Below are positions 8,514 through 13,443 of a stretch of DNA of 13,443 nt, piece after piece (positions within the stretch are counted from its first letter, which is position 1; the number at the start of each line of letters is the position of its first letter). The DNA lies in contig JAZSLG010000043.1 in the NCBI GenBank assembly GCA_045535235.1, positions 1 to 13,443 on the forward strand, in the 5' to 3' direction. The position numbers and the translations under genes are program-made. Origin of the DNA: Stercoripulliclostridium_A sp045535235 (GTDB lineage: Bacteria; Bacillota; Clostridia; Christensenellales; DTU072). Below the pieces are notes generated by a model, which made no database searches, was not told where the DNA came from, and saw nothing but the letters and a program-made list of their open reading frames with translations.

Positions 8514-9754
8514 TGAAAGAGAAACAAAAGACCGTTGACCTAAAAAATTTCGTGCCGTCCAAGCCTAACAAGTTCTTGTATCCGTTGCTTATTTTCGTAG
8601 GCAGGATACTCGGCAAGATTTGGATTAATGCGAAATTCAAAAAAGACCCTGCCATAAAAGGAAGGAAGGGACCTTTCGTATGTATTGGTACCCACTCTTG
8701 TATTATGGACGTCGCAATGATGATGCTTACTATGAGTCCCACTTCTTTGAATATCGTTTGCGGTCGTGACGTTATGACTTGGAACGTCCTAAAGCCCTTT
8801 GCCAAGGCCATTGGTCTTTTGCCCATCAATCAGTTTGAAATGGACCTTGCCTCTATTCGCTCCATGAAGAGGGCGGTAGATAACGGTTGCTCGCTTGCAC
8901 TTTTCCCCGAAGGAAAGTTTACCCTGGATGGTAGAGGAATGTACTATATTCCGGAAAGTCTTGCCAAGCTATTAAAGCTTCTAAAAGCAGACGTAGTATT
9001 TTGCCACAACAACGGAGGATATTGCGCCCGCCCACGTTGGTACAAAGGCTTTAAGTATGGTACAGTTATAAATGAAAGCACTTTGTTGTTTACCAAGGAG
9101 CAACTCGCCGAGCTTAGCGACAAAGAAATATATGCCGTATTAAAGGAAAAATTCAAGTTTAACGACTGCTTGTATCAACGTGAAAATAATTTGCGTTTCA
9201 AGGCTAAAAACCCGGCAGAGGGACTCCATTACATACTTTATAAGTGCCCAAAATGTGGCGTTGAGTACGAAATGGTTAGCGATGCTCATTATATCACTTG
9301 TGAGAATTGCGGTAATAAAGTAGAGTACACCGAGTACGGTGAAATGATACCGCAAGGCGACTCCGTTACCTTTGATAGAATAGACCTTTGGTACGAGTAC
9401 GAAAGGGAAGAAGTAAGAAAGGAAATTGCCTCTAGCGATTTTGAAATGCGTCACGCCGTAGTATGGGAGCAAGCAGACGAAAACCACAATTACGTGGAAC
9501 TTGGTGAGGGTGAGTTCTTCCTTAACCACGAGTATATCGGCTTTAAGGGAAATCGTTACGATAACGGAGAAGAGGTATTAATCCAAGTACCCACCTTAAA
9601 GCAACCTACTATCGTTCACAAGAACTCCGAGGCAATCGACCTTACTATAGATACCGTGGTAAACCGCTTTTATTTCAAAGAGGTTAGGTATTCTTGCAAA
9701 TACAATATCGCGGTGGAAGAGATTTATAGGAAACAAAAGAATCTACCTCTCTAA
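8513..9754 (+). CDS. PlsC-like lysophospholipid acyltransferase with zinc ribbon and C-terminal extension
   Basis: The N-terminal ~200 residues are a glycerol-3-phosphate/lysophosphatidate acyltransferase domain. A hydrophobic segment (about 21-40) leads to the HxxxxD catalytic motif (His61-Asp66, in THSCIMD) and the FPEG motif at 131-134, with a conserved Gly at about 140. The family transfers acyl groups to a lysophospholipid at the inner membrane face. After this the protein carries a four-cysteine zinc ribbon (Cys245, Cys248, Cys263, Cys266) and a ~140-residue domain I do not recognise. At 413 residues it is much longer than the ~200-250 residues of standard PlsC. The ATG overlaps the M29 stop by one base and no Shine-Dalgarno site is evident, so translation probably depends on coupling. 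The acyl acceptor is unknown. It may be a lineage-specific acyltransferase rather than the essential PlsC. Confidence 0.85.
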   Translation: MKEKQKTVDLKNFVPSKPNKFLYPLLIFVGRILGKIWINAKFKKDPAIKGRKGPFVCIGTHSCIMDVAMMMLTMSPTSLNIVCGRDVMTWNVLKPFAKAIGLLPINQFEMDLASIRSMKRAVDNGCSLALFPEGKFTLDGRGMYYIPESLAKLLKLLKADVVFCHNNGGYCARPRWYKGFKYGTVINESTLLFTKEQLAELSDKEIYAVLKEKFKFNDCLYQRENNLRFKAKNPAEGLHYILYKCPKCGVEYEMVSDAHYITCENCGNKVEYTEYGEMIPQGDSVTFDRIDLWYEYEREEVRKEIASSDFEMRHAVVWEQADENHNYVELGEGEFFLNHEYIGFKGNRYDNGEEVLIQVPTLKQPTIVHKNSEAIDLTIDTVVNRFYFKEVRYSCKYNIAVEEIYRKQKNLPL

Positions 9755-9765
9755 AGAGAGTAACT

Positions 9766-9785
9766 GTGGAGGTTGTCAACTCCAC
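9766..9785. promoter_or_regulatory. Inverted repeat flanking the -35 box, candidate operator
   Basis: GTGGAG at 9766-9771 and CTCCAC at 9780-9785 are perfect reverse complements separated by eight bases. The spacer contains the whole -35 hexamer of the M28 peptidase promoter, and the inner nonamer GTTGTCAAC (9772-9780) is itself palindromic. No T-run follows, so it is a poor terminator. The position suggests a regulator binding site; the regulator is unknown. Confidence 0.45.
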
Positions 9786-9801
9786 TAAAATATGATATAA
9801 T
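9773..9801 (+). promoter_or_regulatory. Strong sigma-A-type promoter with extended -10 for the M28 peptidase gene
   Basis: TTGTCA at 9773-9778 and a perfect TATAAT at 9796-9801 are spaced by 17 bases. A TG at 9793-9794 forms an extended -10. Transcription would begin near 9808, giving a leader of about 27 bases that carries the AAGGAAGAG ribosome site before ATG 9835. This is the best promoter match in the window. Confidence 0.8.
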
Positions 9802-9834
9802 ACCGACAATATTTTTTAATAAGGAAGAGAATTT

Positions 9835-11070
9835 ATGTTCAAAAAGTATGCCGATGAAACAATGGATTTTATTAAAAAGATAGAGGCAGACGGTCCTCGT
9901 TTGCCCGGTTCCGACGAGGAAAAAGCTGCTTGCGTTAAGATTTGCCAAGAAATCAAAGATAGAGTAGGCTTGGATACCAAAACGGAAGAGTTTATCTTTG
10001 CTCCCCGCGCAAGTATAGGTGGTATTTGCTACTTGGGTTACGCAGGTCTCCTTGCCATTTTGGTTTACTACCTTGGTGGTGTATACGGTGCAATGCTTGC
10101 AGGATTTGCATTTTGTTGCATAATGCTTTTCGTAGCACTCCAAGTTATTCGCTATACCGCGACCTTCGATTTATTGTTCAAACACGAAAAATCTTCAAAT
10201 ATTATTACGGAAATTCCTCCCGTTAACGGCGAAACCAAGTTTACCGTTTATCTTGGCGCTCACTACGATAGTAGTTGGTGCTGGAAACTCTCTCTTAAAA
10301 ACCCCAATACCGCCATTCCCAAAACGGCTTACGGTATTCTTGGAGCAATTGCTATGATAGGCATTAGCGTATTGCGTATCGTTAATTATTACGTTTATAT
10401 TGGTGGCAACGCCGATTATATCATTGATATTTGCACGTTGGTAATTCCTATTGCAATTATTCCCGGTTTGTATTTTATCACCCAATACGTAAGTGGAGAT
10501 AAAACTATTGCTAGTCCCGGTGCTATGGATAACCTTAGTGGCATTGGCTCCAATATGATGATTATGAAGTACTTTAAGGAGCATCCCGAAGATATGCCGG
10601 AGGGTATGCGTCTCGTATATCTTGGCTTTGGTGCTGAGGAAGCAAGCCTAAAAGGCAGTCTTGACTACGTAAAGAGGCACATAGAGGAGTTAAAAGACGG
10701 ACATAGTTACGTCATTAACGTGGACTCTATTGCCGACCCCGACCACTTTGAAGCAATCATAGGCGACTTGCTACAAGGAACCAAGTTTGATCCCACTCTA
10801 ATAGGCTACGTCCACGAGGCTTACGACGAACTTGGCATAGAAAATGCAAAGTCCATCTATAACCCGGTTGGTGGATGTGACTCAACTCCCTTCCGTAACG
10901 CAGATATTCCTACCGTTACTATTGCTGCTCAAAATCCTACGACTACTTACTATTATCACACCATGCACGATAAGTCGGAAAGATTTACTACAGATACCCT
11001 CGATAAGGGCTTGAACGTTATCTACAAGGTAATTAAGAAGATTGCGGAAAAGGAAAACGCAAGTAAATAG
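9835..11070 (+). CDS. M28-family zinc metallopeptidase with membrane helices
   Basis: The M28 two-zinc residues appear in order: His143 and Asp145 in GAHYDS, bridging Asp232 in PGAMDNLSG, Glu268/Glu269 in GFGAEE, Asp297 in NVDSIAD and a late His375 in YYYHTMHD. The family comprises exopeptidases that mostly remove N-terminal residues. There is no signal peptide. Two hydrophobic helices (about 62-80 and 84-105) precede the first catalytic motif, and two more (about 166-183 and 198-217) lie between GAHYDS and PGAMDN, where typical M28 enzymes have only a short loop. Positive residues around 113-119 and 151-163 suggest that the catalytic parts face the cytoplasm; this topology is inferred. ATG 9835 has AAGGAAGAG about five bases upstream. 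The gene is transcribed from its own promoter and ends at a terminator shared with the convergent ribonuclease gene. Substrate is unknown. Confidence 0.88.
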   Translation: MFKKYADETMDFIKKIEADGPRLPGSDEEKAACVKICQEIKDRVGLDTKTEEFIFAPRASIGGICYLGYAGLLAILVYYLGGVYGAMLAGFAFCCIMLFVALQVIRYTATFDLLFKHEKSSNIITEIPPVNGETKFTVYLGAHYDSSWCWKLSLKNPNTAIPKTAYGILGAIAMIGISVLRIVNYYVYIGGNADYIIDICTLVIPIAIIPGLYFITQYVSGDKTIASPGAMDNLSGIGSNMMIMKYFKEHPEDMPEGMRLVYLGFGAEEASLKGSLDYVKRHIEELKDGHSYVINVDSIADPDHFEAIIGDLLQGTKFDPTLIGYVHEAYDELGIENAKSIYNPVGGCDSTPFRNADIPTVTIAAQNPTTTYYYHTMHDKSERFTTDTLDKGLNVIYKVIKKIAEKENASK

Positions 11071-11080
11071 GAAAGATAAT

Positions 11081-11110
11081 AAAAGGCTCGGATGATTCCG
11101 AGCCTTTTTT
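11081..11110. terminator. Bidirectional intrinsic terminator between convergent genes
   Basis: AAAAGGCTCGGA at 11081-11092 pairs perfectly with TCCGAGCCTTTT at 11097-11108 around a TGAT loop. The stem is followed by a T-run on the plus strand, and the A-rich 5' side provides U residues on the minus strand. It lies 10 bases after the M28 peptidase stop and 14 bases beyond the minus-strand ribonuclease stop, so it can end both transcripts. Confidence 0.92.
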
Positions 11111-11124
11111 ATATCAAACTAGAG

Positions 11125-12732
11125 TTATTTATATTTTGCAATGAGTGCTTTTATTTCCTCAGTTAGCTTTCTTAGTTCGCGGTTAGCTCTGCCCTCTAGG
11201 GTGGGAATAAGCTTTTGGAATTCGCTTGCAGTTTGTTTTAGCGCACCGTAGACGGTGGAGGTGTTAAAGCGTTCGACTTCTTCTTGTTTTTTTGTGTTTT
11301 GCTTTTTAACGGTGTTACCAAGATATATAAATTCGTTTGCAAGTAGGTCGTATACCGCACCGTTATAGGGTGCAACTGCGGGTATTTTGAAGTTTTGCTC
11401 CAACGTTTTGGCAAAACCATCAGCAACCGTATCTTCGCCGTGCGTAACGAATACGCGGGTGGGAGAGGGTACTGCTTTTATCCAATTAATAAGGTGGTTG
11501 CGGTCCGCGTGTGAAGAGGTACCTTCCAGTTTTATTATCCTTGCTCTAACTTTTATCGTTTCATTAAATAGCTTTACGGTATCGGCGCCCTCTAAGAGTA
11601 AGCTTCCAAGCGTTCCTTTTACTTGGTAGCCTACGAAAACGATGGTGCTTTCTTTACGCCACAAGTTATGCTTTAGGTGGTGTCTTATTCTACCCGCTTC
11701 GCACATTCCCGATGCGGACAATATGACCTTGGATTCGTAACCTTTGTTAATTAGTTTGCTGTCGTCTGCCGTGACACTGACTTTAAGACCTTTGAAGGTT
11801 ATGGGATTAATGCCTTGACGAATAAGCTCGCAAGTTTCATCGTCGCAACAGTCTTCCACGTTTTTGTTGTAAATATTAGTCGCTTCTATTGCTAGCGGGC
11901 TATCTACGTAGACGGGAAAATCGGGGAAATTTGGACACAAATTACGCATCTTTATTTCGCGTAAAAAGTATAACATTTCTTGCATCCTACCAACGGCGAA
12001 GGTGGGGATAACTACGTTTCCGCCAAGAGCAAACGTTTCCTCTATGATTTTTGCTAAATTGATTGCATAATCGGGGTCAACTCCGTGGTGTCTGTCACCG
12101 TAGGTGGATTCCATAACGACGTAATCTGCATTAGGAGTAGGGGAAGGACAACGAATAATGGGTTTATGCTCATTGCCTATATCACCGGAGAAAAGTATGG
12201 TTTTGGTAATTCCTTTTTCGGTGGCGGTAATTTCGATATAACTGGAGCCTAGTAGATGTCCGGCATCTATAAACGTGGCACGTATTCCTTCGGCAACGTC
12301 AATTGGTTTATCATAGTCTACACCGCGTAAGTTTTTAATTATGCCTTCGGCATCTGCTCTAGTATAAAGAGGAACGTATTCTTTGTGTGAGCCTCTTTTC
12401 GCTTTACGGTTGCGCCATTCCGCTTCTTGCTCTTGTATATGCGCGCTATCTAGGAGCAAGATTTTCGTCAAATCTTTGGTACCGCGCGTCATTAGTACCT
12501 TACCGCGGTAGCCTTTTTTATAAATTAAAGGAAGAAGTCCGCTGTGGTCTATGTGTGCGTGAGTAATGAGAATGGCGTCAATACTGCTTGGATTGACGGA
12601 AAGAGTTTGGTTTTCGTAAATATCGGGCCCTTGCTCCATACCGCAGTCGATAAGGATATTTTTATTCCCAACTCGAAGTAAATAACAACTACCTGTAACT
12701 TCGCGCGCTGCGCCTAAAAACGTTAGTTCCAT
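11125..12732 (-). CDS. MBL-fold beta-CASP ribonuclease (YSH1/CPSF-like, COG1236 type)
   Basis: This is a 535-residue cytoplasmic metallo-beta-lactamase RNA-processing enzyme. Metal-binding motifs are THAHIDH (His58, His60, Asp62, His63), His159 in GHLLGSS and Asp184 in SGDIG. The beta-CASP part has the acidic motif at MESTYGDR, then ASGMCEAGR, the SSHAD motif (His408) and THGE (His431). Family members cut or trim RNA; the specific target here is unknown. The last ~55 residues form a Lys/Glu-rich, probably helical tail. An upstream ATG at 12738 directly abuts the AAAGGAG at 12745-12739, leaving no spacing. The ATG at 12732 has a normal six-base gap and gives the family-typical start MELTFLGAAREVTGS, so I chose it. 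The gene is divergent from spoVT and convergent with the M28 peptidase gene. Confidence 0.93.
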   Translation of the reverse strand: MELTFLGAAREVTGSCYLLRVGNKNILIDCGMEQGPDIYENQTLSVNPSSIDAILITHAHIDHSGLLPLIYKKGYRGKVLMTRGTKDLTKILLLDSAHIQEQEAEWRNRKAKRGSHKEYVPLYTRADAEGIIKNLRGVDYDKPIDVAEGIRATFIDAGHLLGSSYIEITATEKGITKTILFSGDIGNEHKPIIRCPSPTPNADYVVMESTYGDRHHGVDPDYAINLAKIIEETFALGGNVVIPTFAVGRMQEMLYFLREIKMRNLCPNFPDFPVYVDSPLAIEATNIYNKNVEDCCDDETCELIRQGINPITFKGLKVSVTADDSKLINKGYESKVILSASGMCEAGRIRHHLKHNLWRKESTIVFVGYQVKGTLGSLLLEGADTVKLFNETIKVRARIIKLEGTSSHADRNHLINWIKAVPSPTRVFVTHGEDTVADGFAKTLEQNFKIPAVAPYNGAVYDLLANEFIYLGNTVKKQNTKKQEEVERFNTSTVYGALKQTASEFQKLIPTLEGRANRELRKLTEEIKALIAKYK

Positions 12733-12756
12733 AAGCATCTCCTTTATTATATTTTT

Positions 12757-12783
12757 ATTATATCATAATTTTTATTAATACAA
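12757..12783 (-). promoter_or_regulatory. Minus-strand promoter with extended -10 for the ribonuclease gene
   Basis: On the minus strand, TTGTAT (12783-12778) is followed after 15 bases by TATAAT (12762-12757). TG at 12765-12764 makes an extended -10, which can compensate for the short spacer. Transcription would start near 12750, just upstream of the AAAGGAG site. Confidence 0.5.
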
Positions 12784-12804
12784 CCTTAATTTTTTCACAC
12801 ACTA
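12775..12804 (+). promoter_or_regulatory. Possible forespore sigma-G-like promoter for spoVT
   Basis: TAATA at 12776-12780 matches four of five positions of the Bacillus sigma-G -35 (GHATR). CACACTA at 12798-12804 matches six of seven positions of its -10 (CATWHTA), with 17 bases between, one short of the usual 18. In B. subtilis spoVT is sigma-G dependent. No good sigma-A promoter is visible on this strand. The region is AT-rich, so chance matches are likely, and the predicted start would fall close to the ribosome site. Confidence 0.28.
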
Positions 12805-12826
12805 GAAGTTAAGGAGATTATATTAT

Positions 12827-13351
12827 ATGCGTTCAACAGGAATTGTGAGAAGAATGGATGAACTCGGCAGAGTGGTTATACCCAAAGAATTGCGCCGTAC
12901 CATGCGTATTAAAGAGGGAGAGGAAATCGAGGTAATACAAAAAGACGATACTTTAATCCTCAAAAAATATTCGGCAGTAAGCGAAATGTTAGATTTTCAA
13001 GCAGAATATGCCAGTAGTATATATCGAACGACGGGCTACACGGCAATTATTACCGATACCGATAAAATCGTAGCGTTAAGCGGTGATTTATGCAAACGTA
13101 CCATAGGCAGTCCCATTGACGAAAGATTGCAAGAAGTAATGGAGCTGAGACGAACGGAAACCTTTAGCGGTAGGGAAATAAAATCTTTTTTTGATTACTC
13201 CGTAGAGGGTGTAAAAGGACAAGTAGTAGCCCCCATTATGGTAAGAGGAGATATAATGGGAGCAGTAATTTTGTATTCAAAAAAAGAACCTAACGAAACT
13301 TTAATTAAAACTGCCGAAACAGGAGCTTACTTTTTGGGGCAAAGACTATAA
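12827..13351 (+). CDS. spoVT: Stage V sporulation protein T, AbrB-type transcriptional regulator
   Basis: The 174-residue protein has an AbrB/MazE swapped-hairpin DNA-binding domain at residues 1-50, with the signature GIVRRMDELGRVVIPKELRR followed by a LILKKYS strand. A GAF-like sensor domain covers about residues 56-174. B. subtilis SpoVT (178 residues) has this architecture and near-identical N-terminal motifs. There it acts in the forespore as a tetramer that tunes sigma-G-dependent genes and spore coat and germination properties. ATG 12827 follows AAGGAGA (12811-12817) by nine bases. The stop overlaps the start of a flippase gene by one base, matching the B. subtilis order spoVT-yabM. 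This supports the identification and an endospore-forming host. Clostridia can have AbrB-GAF paralogues, so a related regulator is the main alternative. Confidence 0.92.
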   Translation: MRSTGIVRRMDELGRVVIPKELRRTMRIKEGEEIEVIQKDDTLILKKYSAVSEMLDFQAEYASSIYRTTGYTAIITDTDKIVALSGDLCKRTIGSPIDERLQEVMELRRTETFSGREIKSFFDYSVEGVKGQVVAPIMVRGDIMGAVILYSKKEPNETLIKTAETGAYFLGQRL

Positions 13352-13443
13352 TGAAAAAATCCTTCGTAAAAAGTGCCACGGTAATGATGGTGGCTACTTT
13401 GGTTGCTAAAATAATAGGAGCTTTTTACCGCATACCCCTAACT
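13351..13443 (+). CDS. SpoVB/YabM/MurJ-like flippase, N-terminal fragment cut by window end
   Basis: Only 31 codons are visible. The start is a Lys-rich N-terminus (MKKSFVKSA) followed by the beginning of a first membrane helix, with the segment KIIGAFYRIPLT that is typical of the polysaccharide transport (MOP/MATE-like) flippases SpoVB, YabM and MurJ. The ATG shares one base with the spoVT stop (TAATG). A short GGGG run about 13 bases upstream is the only weak ribosome site, so coupling with spoVT is likely. The spoVT-flippase order matches B. subtilis spoVT-yabM. The lipid-linked substrate cannot be judged from the fragment. Confidence 0.75.
   Translation, partial: MKKSFVKSATVMMVATLVAKIIGAFYRIPLT

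Noticed and set aside
9747..9760. CTCTC-TAAA-GAGAG hairpin over the acyltransferase stop codon as a terminator
   Set aside because: The stem is five base pairs with no T-run after it; at most it is a weak RNA structure.

Overview
The window looks like a chromosomal segment of a low-to-moderate GC, endospore-forming member of the Firmicutes, probably an uncultured gut-type Clostridia lineage. The evidence is a spoVT gene followed directly by a SpoVB/YabM-type flippase gene, AGGAG-type ribosome binding sites, TTGACA/TATAAT-like promoters, a large lipoprotein with a Gram-positive-style signal peptide and InlB-like repeat, and a BspA-type leucine-rich repeat protein. The organism assignment is inference. 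I see no rRNA, tRNA, CRISPR array, transposase or phage gene. No gene-free stretch exceeds about 170 bases.

Region 1 (1-5735) is a surface module. It holds the 3' part of a large BspA-like LRR protein built from about eight ~92-residue cassettes. A 940-residue lipoprotein of unknown function with a C-terminal InlB B-repeat-like segment follows, and a strong intrinsic terminator closes the unit. The two genes are 72 bases apart and may be co-transcribed.

Region 2 (5833-9754) is a same-strand run: a short Na/phosphate cotransporter lacking the usual PhoU-like tail; luxS, with its own promoter inside the end of the transporter gene; an M29 aminopeptidase; and a PlsC-like acyltransferase carrying a zinc ribbon. 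The last two overlap by one base (TAATG). luxS, the peptidase gene and the acyltransferase gene look like one transcription unit.

Region 3 (9766-12732) holds an M28-family metallopeptidase with a two-helix membrane insertion inside its catalytic domain. Its promoter is near consensus, and a perfect 6-bp dyad flanks the -35 box. It converges on a minus-strand beta-CASP metallo-beta-lactamase ribonuclease gene, and the two share a bidirectional terminator.

Region 4 (12739-13443) is a divergent intergenic region followed by spoVT, which overlaps by one base (TAATG) the start of a flippase gene cut by the window edge. This resembles the spoVT-yabM order of Bacillus subtilis.

Most of the window is ordinary core and surface gene content. 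The parts most worth a second look are the membrane-interrupted M28 peptidase with its operator-like dyad, the acyltransferase-zinc ribbon fusion, and the LRR-lipoprotein pair.
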